Source: CAYPPG01 sp964412555 | GTDB taxonomy: Bacteria > Hinthialibacterota > Hinthialibacteria > Hinthialibacterales > Hinthialibacteraceae | Reading direction: 5' to 3' | Assembly: GCA_964412555.1 (NCBI GenBank) | Contig: CAYPPG010000013.1 | Coordinates: 1-64,000, forward strand | DNA length: 64,000 nt | In this document: positions 16,275 to 24,094 of the stretch, piece by piece | Layout of the letters: every line of letters starts with the position of its first letter | Numbering within the stretch: the first letter of the stretch is position 1 | Position numbers and translations under genes: made by a program | Notes under the pieces: generated by a model | The model's database searches: none | What the model saw: only the letters and a program-made list of their open reading frames with translations | Told to the model about the DNA's origin: nothing

Positions 16275-16322
16275 GTATATATACCTTGTATTAGAAGCCC
16301 TTATATTATAAGGTATATATAC
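16275..16322. promoter_or_regulatory. Inverted repeat, likely PadR operator
   Basis: Two 16-bp arms (16275-16290, GTATATATACCTTGTA; 16307-16322, TATAAGGTATATATAC) are inverted copies with one mismatch, separated by 16 bases. The right arm ends one base before the padR ATG. Position and symmetry suit binding of a PadR dimer of dimers that represses its own gene; this is inference. Confidence 0.75.
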
Positions 16323-16323
16323 T

Positions 16324-16662
16324 ATGAAATTTGACCGTGAAATTCTAAAAGGACATTTGAAAGTTTTACTGCTTGCGGTGCTGGAAGACGGCCCTTGCCA
16401 TGCCTATGGTTTCAATCAACGATTGCAGGATAAAAGCCTGGGCGTTTTCGAACTGCCGGAAGGAACAATCTACCCTACCCTGCCCAAATTGGAGAAAGAA
16501 GGTTTAATTCAATCGGTTCTTGTACAAAGAGAAAAAGGACCGGACATTCGAAACTATGAATTGACACAGAAAGGAAAAAAATTCTTGGAAACCCGCAAAC
16601 GGGAATGGATGTTTTTTCATAAAGCGATGGAGATGGTACTGAAAGTGGATAAGAGAGACTAA
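16324..16662 (+). CDS. PadR-family transcriptional regulator
   Basis: A 112-residue winged-helix protein with the PadR signature: LKVLLLAVLEDGPCHAYGFN (12-31), then ELPEGTIYPTLPKLEKEGLI (43-62), then YELTQKGKKFLETRKREW (79-96). It lacks the longer C-terminal dimerisation domain, placing it in the short subgroup. The inverted repeat abutting its start suggests autorepression. No effector transporter is adjacent; the next genes form a TA pair 71 bases downstream. Only a weak AAGG precedes the ATG because the operator occupies the leader. Confidence 0.9.
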   Translation: MKFDREILKGHLKVLLLAVLEDGPCHAYGFNQRLQDKSLGVFELPEGTIYPTLPKLEKEGLIQSVLVQREKGPDIRNYELTQKGKKFLETRKREWMFFHKAMEMVLKVDKRD

Positions 16663-16732
16663 ACCAGAAAGATACCTATGAATAATTCCCATTGTTTTGT
16701 AAAATAATAATCAAGAGAAATGTTATTCAAAA

Positions 16733-17029
16733 ATGGAGAAGAGAACCGTGCACACCTCACAAGAAGTGATAAATGCTTTTCTAGAACTTCCCCCAAAACA
16801 GCAAGAGGAAGTCAGAGATTTTGTAAATGCAACCAGCAGCGATGTAGAATTTCTGATTAAGGCCGTCGATGAAGAATATGTCAGGGAAGAAAATTATTCT
16901 GATGAGGATCAAGCCGTTCTGGATCAATGTCAAGATGATGCTAAAAAGGGTATCAATATGAGTGGGCCTTTTGAAGGTAAAGCAGCAATTGATTATCTGA
17001 CGGAGTTGGAAAAACGAGCCCAATCTTAA
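16733..17029 (+). CDS. Putative antitoxin of a RelE-type pair
   Basis: A 98-residue acidic protein immediately upstream of a RelE-fold toxin (stop and next ATG adjacent, no gap). It has a helical N-terminal part (HTSQEVINAFLELPPKQQEE) and an acidic C-terminal tail. No named antitoxin family is certain. The start is either ATG 16733 or the GTG at 16748, the latter preceded by GGAG at suitable spacing; ATG is reported. The assignment rests on context. Confidence 0.68.
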   Translation: MEKRTVHTSQEVINAFLELPPKQQEEVRDFVNATSSDVEFLIKAVDEEYVREENYSDEDQAVLDQCQDDAKKGINMSGPFEGKAAIDYLTELEKRAQS

Positions 17030-17293
17030 ATGAAAATTTATTACCACAGAACATTTACAAAAGCTTTTCTAAAACTTCCTCAAAAATTACGAGAGAAAGT
17101 CAAAATAACCATTAATAACTTCCAGAATAATCCGTATGATCCCAAACTTGACAATCATGCACTCCACGGGAAACAAAAAGGGCAGCGATCGATTTCTGTT
17201 TCAGGAGACTTACGCATTATTTTTGTTGAAAAAGATAACTATGAGGTTGTAGAACTCACAAACGTCGGAACCCATACCCAGGTGTACAAATAA
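17030..17293 (+). CDS. RelE/ParE-superfamily mRNA interferase toxin
   Basis: An 87-residue toxin with the RelE/YafQ-like layout: YYHRTFTKAFLKLPQKLREK (3-22), LDNHALHGKQKGQRSISVSG (about 42-61), then DLRIIFVEKDNYEVVELTNVGTH. The LxGxxxGxRSIxVxGDLRIIF pattern is diagnostic for the StbE/RelE subgroup, which cleaves mRNA on the ribosome. Directly follows its antitoxin gene. It ends one base before the convergent ctaB stop. Confidence 0.85.
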   Translation: MKIYYHRTFTKAFLKLPQKLREKVKITINNFQNNPYDPKLDNHALHGKQKGQRSISVSGDLRIIFVEKDNYEVVELTNVGTHTQVYK

Positions 17294-17294
17294 T

Positions 17295-18191
17295 CTAAAC
17301 CCCTCGATCAGCCACCATTAAGCCAAGAAGAAGCGGAAGATAGATAATACTCGCGATAAAAAGTCGGCGGGCGTCTATATCCAAACGGCGGAAAGTGAAA
17401 AATACTCCAGCGGTAACCATCACTCCACCCAACAAAACCGAGCCAAAAGCGTAGATCCATCCGGCAAGACCGGTTATCGTTACAACCAATCCGAGAGGGA
17501 TCAATGCCAGGCTGTACAAAACGGCCAGATGGCATGTAAGGCGGCCGTCTTGATCGTGGACGGGTAACATACGAAAACCGCCTCTGGAATAATCTTCCCG
17601 ATACAACCATGCCAGAGCCAAAAAATGAGGGATTTGCCAAACAAAGAGAATGGCTCCGAGAATCCAGGCCCCATAATCCAAAGTTCCCGTAACCGCCGTC
17701 CAGCCCATCATGGGAGGAATGGCGCCGCAAACCGCCCCGGCAAGAGTGCACAAAGAACTACGCGTTTTTAGAGGTGTATAGACCAACACATAAAATAGGA
17801 TAACAAAAGCCGCCTGCCCGGCTGTCAAGAAATTCGTAAAGAAACCAAGAATTAAAAAACCGCTGATCGATAGAGAGGAGGCCCACCAAAACGCTTCGCT
17901 TTTTTTCATCCTTCCTACAGGAATTGGCCGTTCACAAGTCCGTTTCATGCGGCTGTCGCGTTCGGCTTCCATCCATTGATTGAACGCATTCGCTCCCCCT
18001 GCAGCACAGGCGGTTCCTACCAACGTCCAAAAAAGTGTGATCCATTCAACGGTTCCACCACTCGCCAGCAAAAATCCTACCAGAGTGGTCACCAGAACCA
18101 ATGCTGTCAAACGCGCCTTCATCAATTCCAAAAGGGAATGGATTAATGCGACTTTTTGGATTTTATTTTCCAACGCGATTGTCTGATTCAT
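17295..18191 (-). CDS. ctaB: Protoheme IX farnesyltransferase (heme O synthase)
   Basis: A 298-residue UbiA-type prenyltransferase that attaches a farnesyl group to heme b to give heme O for terminal oxidases. It has the first Asp-rich motif NQWMEAERDSRMKRT (71-85) and the second segment YREDYSRGGFRMLP (about 196-210), with eight or nine membrane helices. Length is typical. It implies an aerobic heme-copper oxidase elsewhere in the genome; no cox or ctaA gene is adjacent. Convergent with the TA pair and divergent from the apbE operon. Confidence 0.94.
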   Translation of the reverse strand: MNQTIALENKIQKVALIHSLLELMKARLTALVLVTTLVGFLLASGGTVEWITLFWTLVGTACAAGGANAFNQWMEAERDSRMKRTCERPIPVGRMKKSEAFWWASSLSISGFLILGFFTNFLTAGQAAFVILFYVLVYTPLKTRSSLCTLAGAVCGAIPPMMGWTAVTGTLDYGAWILGAILFVWQIPHFLALAWLYREDYSRGGFRMLPVHDQDGRLTCHLAVLYSLALIPLGLVVTITGLAGWIYAFGSVLLGGVMVTAGVFFTFRRLDIDARRLFIASIIYLPLLLGLMVADRGV

Positions 18192-18386
18192 CGATTATGA
18201 TTCTTTCTCAATTCATCAACTGAATTGTATGATTCGTTATTGTTTTACTCGCAACGATCCTTGCATGAGATGGTATGTTTTTGATACATTCCATACTCTA
18301 TCGCTTACGAGTTTGGAATAAGTCCGTATAATACTTTGTATCGTTATTATTACAAATCATTGATTTGAAGTTGGAGTTTTGATTTC

Positions 18387-19451
18387 GTGGGGCCTATGAG
18401 AAAAAGCCGCCGAGATTTTTTTCATGGTGGATTTCAATCGATTCTCGATAAAGTCGCCGATGTAGCCGACTTGAAACAACCCTTGGCATTCTTGGGGTTG
18501 GATCGCTCGTATGTGCGTATGAAACGCCGGGCGATGGCGACGGATTTTGAAGTGCTGTACGGCTCATATGAAAGCGCCAAGGCACGCGAGACAGGCATGG
18601 CAGTGTTGGATGAAATCGACCGCCTCGAATCCATGCTCACCATCTGGAAAGACGATTCCGATTTTTCCCGTCTCAATAAACAAGCCTCAAAAGAACCTGT
18701 GCAGGTCAGTCCGGAAATATTCGGTCTTGTTCTCTTCGGGAAACAAATCTATGAAGAATCAGAAGGAGCCTTTGATCCGACCAGCACACCTCTCTCACGC
18801 TGCTGGGGCTTCTTCAATCGAAACGGTCAGGTTCCTCCTCAAGAAAAAATCGATGAAGCGCTTTCTTTTGTTGGGATGGATCATGTGATTCTTGATGAAG
18901 AAAAGCGTACGATTTTTTTTGATAAAGAAGGAATTGAATTAACCCCCGCCAGTATAGGAAAAGGACTCGCTCTGGATTACGCCATGTGTGTGGGACGGAG
19001 CCGGGAGTTAAAGGATTTCATGATCCACGGCGGACATAGCAGTGTAATCGCCTCAGGCGCTCCGGCTTGGAAGGAAACATGGCAGTTTCATGTTCGAAAT
19101 CCTTTGGATGAATCGAATCCTTTGGCCTTGGTCGATCTGAAAAATCAGGGATTTTCTTCTTCGGGAACCAAAGAACAACATATCATTCATGAAGGGAAAA
19201 CCTATGGCCATATCATCGATCCAAGGAGCGGATGGCCAGCGGATGAAGTGTTAAGCGTAAATGTCATCGCTCCTACAGCAGCAAGAGCAGAGGCGCTTTC
19301 TACGGCGTTCTTCGTGATGGGGGTTGAGAAAACCCTAAAATACTGTGAAAATGATAAAGATATTGGCGTTTTGATTCTCTGCAAGCCGGACAAGAAAGGC
19401 CACGCTGAAATCGTGACAGCCAATTGGACTCAAGAAAATGTGGAGGTATAA
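18387..19451 (+). CDS. apbE: FAD:protein FMN transferase (ApbE family)
   Basis: A 354-residue ApbE-type enzyme, which covalently attaches FMN to Thr of redox subunits or serves flavin trafficking. Family motifs: AMATDFEVLYG (about 50-60), DEIDRLESMLTIWKDDSDFS (about 74-93), ESEGAFDPTSTPLSRCWGF, ELTPASIGKGLALD, FMIHGGHSSVIASG and GKTYGHIIDPRSGWP. The N-terminus carries SRRDFF, resembling a Tat motif but without the following hydrophobic stretch. The start is GTG 18387 with GGAG ten bases upstream; ATG 18396 is possible. It heads a three-gene run with doxX and a Gfo/Idh/MocA gene. Confidence 0.88.
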   Translation: MGPMRKSRRDFFHGGFQSILDKVADVADLKQPLAFLGLDRSYVRMKRRAMATDFEVLYGSYESAKARETGMAVLDEIDRLESMLTIWKDDSDFSRLNKQASKEPVQVSPEIFGLVLFGKQIYEESEGAFDPTSTPLSRCWGFFNRNGQVPPQEKIDEALSFVGMDHVILDEEKRTIFFDKEGIELTPASIGKGLALDYAMCVGRSRELKDFMIHGGHSSVIASGAPAWKETWQFHVRNPLDESNPLALVDLKNQGFSSSGTKEQHIIHEGKTYGHIIDPRSGWPADEVLSVNVIAPTAARAEALSTAFFVMGVEKTLKYCENDKDIGVLILCKPDKKGHAEIVTANWTQENVEV

Positions 19452-19459
19452 ACCGCATC

Positions 19460-20080
19460 GTGTCAAATAAGCAACCTCGATATTATTTTACAGGTTGGCA
19501 GCAATTGTGTTTTGTGCTGCTTCGTTGGAGTATAGGTTGGCACTTTCTGCGTGAAGGCTGGGTGAAAATTATGCACCCGACGTGGACTGCCAAGTGGTAT
19601 TTAACGGGATCCTGGGGACCGTTTTCCGAATATTTTAATCAAATTGGAAGCAACCCCTTGATGCTCCAGTTGTCAGATATCGCCATGCCATGGCTTCTCT
19701 TCCTGTCTGGACTAGGATTGATGCTAGGTTTATTTACGCGAACATCGACACTGGTAGCGATGTTGTTACTAGTTATGTTCTACTGTGCCGCACCACCTTT
19801 TGGTTTTCCGATGACAGGACCAGAAGCACAAATGACAGAATGGGCAACGTTTGAAGGCTGGATGCATCATGCACAATGGGCAGGAAATCACGTGATCGGC
19901 AGTGAAGGCAATTATGTTATCGTCAACAAAAATTTGATTGAGTTCCTTGCTTTACTCGCCTTACTCTCCGTGAATTCCGGTATGATGTGCGGCTTGGATC
20001 CGCTCTTGAAGCAATGGTTCAGTAAAAAAGAGCAAACGAGCGCCCCGGCAGAGCAGGCACAACCACAGCCTGCCTCCTAA
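19460..20080 (+). CDS. DoxX-family membrane protein
   Basis: A 206-residue membrane protein of the DoxX/DoxD superfamily with four predicted helices. The first is LCFVLLRWSIGWHFLREGWVK, carrying the conserved R..G..F...G..K pattern; later ones include MPWLLFLSGLGLMLGLF and LVAMLLLVMFYCAAPPFGF. Relatives include the small subunit of thiosulfate:quinone oxidoreductase and many uncharacterised proteins. The C-terminus is Ala/Gln/Pro-rich. GTG 19460 is chosen because GGAGG lies at 19442-19446; a TTG at 19424 would overlap apbE. Adjacent ApbE and oxidoreductase genes suggest a redox-linked operon. Confidence 0.78.
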   Translation: MSNKQPRYYFTGWQQLCFVLLRWSIGWHFLREGWVKIMHPTWTAKWYLTGSWGPFSEYFNQIGSNPLMLQLSDIAMPWLLFLSGLGLMLGLFTRTSTLVAMLLLVMFYCAAPPFGFPMTGPEAQMTEWATFEGWMHHAQWAGNHVIGSEGNYVIVNKNLIEFLALLALLSVNSGMMCGLDPLLKQWFSKKEQTSAPAEQAQPQPAS

Positions 20081-20151
20081 TTGTTTACACTACATATATA
20101 TATGAGTGTATCAAATCAAAATAATAATTTACAAATAGAGAGGTTACGATT

Positions 20152-21522
20152 ATGCAGTTAACAGAAGAACAAAAATTAGTCGGTCGGCGAAATTTCTTGA
20201 AAGCAGTCGCTGTCCTACCTCCAGTCGCCGCTTTTACGTATACCGCCACGAATGCTGGGCCCGTGAAAGCCGGAATCGTTGGAACGGGTATGGAAGGACG
20301 GGTTTTGATCAGTGTAGCCAATCCCAAATATGTTTATCTCACCGCGAACTGCGATATTCGTCCGGATAATCGCAAACTCGGGGCGGAAGCGATTCAGGCG
20401 TCAGGTCATCACCCGAATCCGAAAATGTATGAAAATTACGATGATATGCTGGCCGATCCGGAACTCGAAGCAATCTTGATCGCTACACCATTGAAATTAC
20501 ATGGTCCGATGGCCATCAAGGCGCTCGAAGCCGGAAAACATGTCTTCACAGAAAAGACGATGGCGTATACCACAGAAGAATGTGTTCAGATGACGCAGCT
20601 GGCTAAGCAAAAAGGTTTAAATCTGCAAGTTGGCCATCAGCGTTTTTACAATCCTTTGTATTGGGACGCCTACAAGATGTTCAAAGAGGGATTACTCGGG
20701 AATGTCTATCATATTCGCGCGCTTTGGCATCGCAATACGGATTGGAATTACTGGATTCACGTTCAGGACAAGTATCGTGAGGATCTGTTGAAATTCGATC
20801 CATCTCCATTCGGTTATCCCGATCTACCTCATTTGGTCAACTGGCGTTGGTATGAACCTACATCCCACGGAATGTGGACGGAACTGGCCAGCCATCAAAT
20901 CGCGATCACGAACTGGTTTTTCGGAGACAAAGCACCGGTTGCCGTTCAAGCCAGTGCGGGTCATTATAAAGTGAAAAAAGACTTTGAATATATCTTAAAA
21001 TCCACCCCTCCCGAAAAAAGGGTGTGGGAAGTGGACGATCGCGATGTTGATGATCATATTTACGGTATTTTTGAATACGAAAACGGACGAACAGTTACCT
21101 ACTCTGCGATTCAGACCAATCGTTTCGATGACTATTATGAACAAATCATGGGAACGCGCGGTACAATCATCCTGACCAAAGAGAATGAAACATATCTCTT
21201 CTGGGAAGCCGGCTGGGACGAAAACTCCGCAAGGGAAGCGGCCAAAGAAACGGCAGTCACGATGACTGAAGAGGATCAAGCCGGTGCAGCGATTGCCGCC
21301 CATGACACCGGAGCCGCAGCGACCGGTGGTGGTGGAGCAGCCGGATTTACAAATTACGAGCCTTATGGATGGGAACTCGAAGGGTTTGCGCATACCATCC
21401 GCACAGGCGCTCCCAACCTTTGTGACGGTGTACGCGGAACCTTGGCTGCGCAAGCGTGTTACGCGGCGCAAGAAGCGGCAGCCAAAAAACAGCGAATTGA
21501 GATTCCGCAACTCGAGATATAA
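20152..21522 (+). CDS. Gfo/Idh/MocA-family oxidoreductase with Tat-like leader
   Basis: A 456-residue NAD(P)-dependent sugar oxidoreductase homologue. The N-terminus GRRNFLKAVAVLPPVAAFTY is a Tat signal, so the enzyme is probably periplasmic, as in glycoside-processing relatives. The Rossmann motif AGIVGTGMEGR lies near 43-53. The catalytic-lysine loop reads AGKHVFTEKTMA (about 126-137), where EKP is usual, so Pro is replaced by Thr. The second family block GHQRFYNPLYWDAYKM is clear, and an insertion near residue 385 contains ATGGGGAAGF. Substrate unknown. It ends the apbE-doxX operon and is followed by a strong terminator. Confidence 0.86.
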   Translation: MQLTEEQKLVGRRNFLKAVAVLPPVAAFTYTATNAGPVKAGIVGTGMEGRVLISVANPKYVYLTANCDIRPDNRKLGAEAIQASGHHPNPKMYENYDDMLADPELEAILIATPLKLHGPMAIKALEAGKHVFTEKTMAYTTEECVQMTQLAKQKGLNLQVGHQRFYNPLYWDAYKMFKEGLLGNVYHIRALWHRNTDWNYWIHVQDKYREDLLKFDPSPFGYPDLPHLVNWRWYEPTSHGMWTELASHQIAITNWFFGDKAPVAVQASAGHYKVKKDFEYILKSTPPEKRVWEVDDRDVDDHIYGIFEYENGRTVTYSAIQTNRFDDYYEQIMGTRGTIILTKENETYLFWEAGWDENSAREAAKETAVTMTEEDQAGAAIAAHDTGAAATGGGGAAGFTNYEPYGWELEGFAHTIRTGAPNLCDGVRGTLAAQACYAAQEAAAKKQRIEIPQLEI

Positions 21523-21545
21523 ACTCACTCCTAGTTGAAACTACA

Positions 21546-21577
21546 AATCCCCGGAGTAATCACTTCGGGGATTTTTT
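21546..21577 (+). terminator. Intrinsic terminator
   Basis: AATCCCCGGAG-TAATCA-CTTCGGGGATT forms an 11-bp stem with one G-T pair, followed by TTTTA. It lies 24 bases after the Gfo/Idh/MocA stop and ends the apbE operon; it is also near the 3' end of the convergent pseudopilin gene. Confidence 0.88.
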
Positions 21578-21585
21578 ATCTATTT

Positions 21586-22209
21586 TTACCCCCCTGCCGT
21601 TATCGGAACTCCCGGAACATCTCCTCCCCATCGTCCGATATCTCCCGAACTGATCAAACCATTGGTGGGATTATACATCCGGTCACGCGCCCCGGCGGGA
21701 TTCCCGGACGCAGTCTGGATATAAACCCACTCGATCGCATTCTGCCATCGGTCCGGTCCCCAACTGGCCAGGCAATAGCCTTTGGTGCTTAAATCCGGCC
21801 GATTGATGCGATTGATCCAGTTTCCGCCATTCAATGCCTCCGGTTCAAAATAATAGTTGAAATAAAGATAGCTTTCCGCATTGTTGCCAGTGCTTCCCTG
21901 CTCTGCCTTGAAAATATCTCTGAAATCAACGTTAGAAATATAGGATACGGGGGTTGTCAAATCCCATAGATCGACAGTCAGGTCGGCTCGTCCATTACGG
22001 GCGGTGTTGTTGGGATGTTTGTTGTGATCGACGAAATAAGTGTCGATTGCGTTCCCTAATGCCCGAAGGTCTCCGTTCGTCCGAGCAATACGTGCCCGTA
22101 ATTGAGCGTTGAGAAAATTTGGGACGGCTATCGCCGCCAGAATCCCAATGATGGCAACAACGATCAGTAATTCGATCAGCGTAAATGCATGGAAGGGCTT
22201 TTTAATCAT
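21586..22209 (-). CDS. Type IV pilin-like / GspG-like prepilin
   Basis: A 207-residue protein with a short leader and class III cleavage site, HAFTLIELLIVVAIIGILAA, including the conserved Glu at mature position 5, then the amphipathic VPNFLNAQLRARIARTNGDL. The C-terminal globular domain has GYCLASWGPD and a terminal Gly-rich stretch. Such proteins are substrates of prepilin peptidase and assemble into type II secretion or type IV pilus-like filaments; no assembly genes are adjacent. Two related genes occur at 55227 and 57232. Stands alone. Confidence 0.88.
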   Translation of the reverse strand: MIKKPFHAFTLIELLIVVAIIGILAAIAVPNFLNAQLRARIARTNGDLRALGNAIDTYFVDHNKHPNNTARNGRADLTVDLWDLTTPVSYISNVDFRDIFKAEQGSTGNNAESYLYFNYYFEPEALNGGNWINRINRPDLSTKGYCLASWGPDRWQNAIEWVYIQTASGNPAGARDRMYNPTNGLISSGDIGRWGGDVPGVPITAGG

Positions 22210-22624
22210 TGATCACCTCGTGAATATAGTGGGAATACCGAATGAAAAATCAATGAAACATTATAAATTGACTCAACAGAATATCCAATCTATCCCTTGC
22301 TCTCCACTTTAGGTTTGCTATGCTTGTTTTGAGCAAATGACGCCGTCGGGATTGTGGTGCGCTACCCGCTTCCAACCCTCCTCACCATGGTTCCGACGGC
22401 TTTGTATGAAACGCCGGCATTCTGCCGGCTTTTTTAATCCGTGCCGCCAGGACGGCGGCGTTACTGTATCGCCGGCATCCTGCCGGCTTTTTTTGATACG
22501 TGACACAGGAGTGGTGGCGTTACATACAGATATTTCCGTTCCCATGGTTCGTCAAATCATTTTTTTACGGTACAATATACCTGTATTGAGAAAGATAATA
22601 ATCAAATAACCAGCGGAGTTGCAA
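22210..22624. other. Intergenic region with tandem hairpin repeats
   Basis: About 415 bases between the divergent pseudopilin and acetyltransferase genes. No gene is seen. The centre (22413-22529) is a two-copy tandem of hairpin-plus-T-run units; the remainder includes a TTGAGA...AATCAAAT region before the acetyltransferase and a probable pseudopilin promoter near 22215-22260. Confidence 0.5.
22413..22529 (+). repeat. Two tandem 58-bp units, each with a GCCGGC hairpin and T run
   Basis: Units begin at 22413 and 22471. Each opens with GCCGGC-AT[T/C]CT-GCCGGC followed by 6-7 T, then a diverged stretch ending GGCGTTAC. Each hairpin has terminator form, but no plus-strand gene lies directly upstream. 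The core is shared with 11915. Confidence 0.7.
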
Positions 22625-23140
22625 TTGGGTATACGCAGAGCACGAATTACCGACGTTCGACGAATCAAACAACTCATTGAAGCGCATATGGCAGAAGGTT
22701 TTATGCTTCCTCGCCCATTAAGCGAATTATACGAAAATATGCGAGATTTTTTTATCTGGGAAGAAGATGGTGATGTACACGGCTGCGTCGGTTTGCATAT
22801 CGTGTGGGAAGATTTGGCCGAAATCAAATCGTTAGTCGTGGATCATTACGGACGCGGCAAAGGTTGGGGAAAAGAACTCGTCGAAAGGTGCATTCTCGAA
22901 GCCCAAGAATTAAAAATCCGGCGCGTTTTTGCCTTAACCAAGATTCCGGATTTTTTTGTGAAACTCGGCTTTGAAGTCCTCGACAAAGAACAATTGCCCC
23001 ATAAAGTATGGTCGGAATGCATTCGTTGTCCGAAATATCCCAACTGCGATGAAACCGCAGTCGGTATCCAGGTCTGTGCATCGCCTGAAATTCAGGCTAT
23101 GATGGAATCGGAAAAAGTCCTCTCACACTCGTTGATGTAA
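22625..23140 (+). CDS. N-acetylglutamate synthase-like GNAT acetyltransferase
   Basis: A 171-residue GNAT enzyme closely resembling the short stand-alone N-acetylglutamate synthases of bacterial arginine synthesis. Features: RRARITDVRRIKQLIEAHMA, then MLPRPLSELYENMRDFFIWEE, HIVWEDLAEIKSLVVD, the acetyl-CoA loop YGRGKGWGKELVE, FFVKLGFEVLDKEQLPHKVW and the Cys cluster CIRCPKYPNCDE. The TTG at 22625 is chosen because GGAG lies 6 bases upstream; a TTG at 22619 is the alternative. It is the first gene of a run with three EutN/CcmL genes (33-base gap), an unusual pairing. Confidence 0.82.
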   Translation: MGIRRARITDVRRIKQLIEAHMAEGFMLPRPLSELYENMRDFFIWEEDGDVHGCVGLHIVWEDLAEIKSLVVDHYGRGKGWGKELVERCILEAQELKIRRVFALTKIPDFFVKLGFEVLDKEQLPHKVWSECIRCPKYPNCDETAVGIQVCASPEIQAMMESEKVLSHSLM

Positions 23141-23173
23141 TCGATTCAAAAGAAAGAATAGAAGGAAACACCT

Positions 23174-23473
23174 ATGTTCTTAGCGAAAGTTGTCGGTACC
23201 GTTGTTTCAACCCAAAAAGACCCGAAATTAGCGGGATTGAAATTGCTTTTAGTCCAGCATTTAACGCTCGAATTACAGCCTTCCAGCACTTTCGTTGTTG
23301 CCGCGGATGCTGTTGGATCCGGTAAAGGAGAAGTCGTAGTTTGTGCCGCCGGTTCTTCAGCTCGTATGACCGAAAATACCAAAAATTTGCCAGTCGACGC
23401 CGTCGTCATGGCCATTGTTGATTCGCTCGACGTAAATGGACAGATCGTGTACAAAAAAGAAGATGAATCGTAA
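23174..23473 (+). CDS. Bacterial microcompartment vertex protein, EutN/CcmL (BMC-P), copy 1
   Basis: A 99-residue BMC-P protein. These form pentamers that cap the vertices of bacterial microcompartment shells. Diagnostic features: MFLAKVVGTVVSTQKDPKLA, the LLLVQHL strand, AADAVGSGKGEVVVCAAGSS with the family GxGxGE...GSSAR signature, and VDAVVMAIVDSL. It is the most canonical of the three. No BMC-H or BMC-T hexamer/trimer gene and no aldehyde dehydrogenase are in the window. Confidence 0.93.
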   Translation: MFLAKVVGTVVSTQKDPKLAGLKLLLVQHLTLELQPSSTFVVAADAVGSGKGEVVVCAAGSSARMTENTKNLPVDAVVMAIVDSLDVNGQIVYKKEDES

Positions 23474-23496
23474 ATTGTGAATGGAAATCAGCAGAA

Positions 23497-23775
23497 ATGA
23501 ATTTAGCGAAAGTTATCGGTTCTTTATGGGCAACGCAAAAACATCATAGTTTTACGGGAATGAAGTTTTGCGTCATTCAGCCTCTCGACCAAAGACGGCA
23601 GGCAGTCGGCAAACCTCTTATCGCCGTCGATCCCGAAAATCAATGCGGGATGGACGAAACTGTTTTTTATGTTGACGGCGGTGACGCTGCCGTCGTTCGG
23701 GAAGGACACCAAATGCCTTCCGATGCCACCATCGTCGGCATCGTAGACACTTTATCCACGGATCACCAACCATGA
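23497..23775 (+). CDS. EutN/CcmL vertex protein (BMC-P), copy 2, divergent
   Basis: A 92-residue BMC-P protein: MNLAKVIGSLWATQKHHSFT, FCVIQPLDQRRQAVGKPLIA, and a changed signature loop (NQCGMDETVFYVDGGDAAVV in place of GxGxGE...GSSAR), then ATIVGIVDTL. The altered loop, which lies at the pentamer pore, may mean a different vertex role or heteromeric assembly. Its stop overlaps the next start by four bases (ATGA). Confidence 0.88.
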   Translation: MNLAKVIGSLWATQKHHSFTGMKFCVIQPLDQRRQAVGKPLIAVDPENQCGMDETVFYVDGGDAAVVREGHQMPSDATIVGIVDTLSTDHQP

Positions 23776-24092
23776 GAATAGCACGAATCGTCGGGAATGT
23801 AGTATCCACCTTAAAGCATGAAGCGTATTTCGGTAAAAAATTGCTCTTGGTCGAACCGCTCAAACCGAACGGCGAACCGGCTGCTCCGGCGACGGTAGCT
23901 GTCGATTATGTCGGCGCAGGGATAGGAGAATTGGTTTTACTCGGTGCTGCGCCTGGGGCAGCGAAACTGGTTTTCGGGATAAAAATAGCGCCGATCAAGG
24001 ATATGGTGATGGGGATCATCGATGAGGTTGAGTTGGAGGGGGAAATTGTGATGCGGGCTTCCGATGCGGATCGAATCCAACAGGCATCGTAA
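23772..24092 (+). CDS. EutN/CcmL vertex protein (BMC-P), copy 3
   Basis: A 106-residue BMC-P protein: MRIARIVGNVVSTLKHEAYF, KLLLVEPLKPNGEPAAPATV, VDYVGAGIGELVLLGAAPGA and MVMGIIDEVEL. GxGxGE is kept as GAGIGE but GSSAR is replaced by GAAPGAAK. A C-terminal tail of about 15 residues follows the fold. Coupled to copy 2 by ATGA. Planctomycete/Verrucomicrobia-type loci for rhamnose and fucose are known to use three BMC-P proteins; this triplet fits that pattern but lacks the rest of the locus. Confidence 0.9.
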   Translation: MRIARIVGNVVSTLKHEAYFGKKLLLVEPLKPNGEPAAPATVAVDYVGAGIGELVLLGAAPGAAKLVFGIKIAPIKDMVMGIIDEVELEGEIVMRASDADRIQQAS

Positions 24093-24094
24093 TT

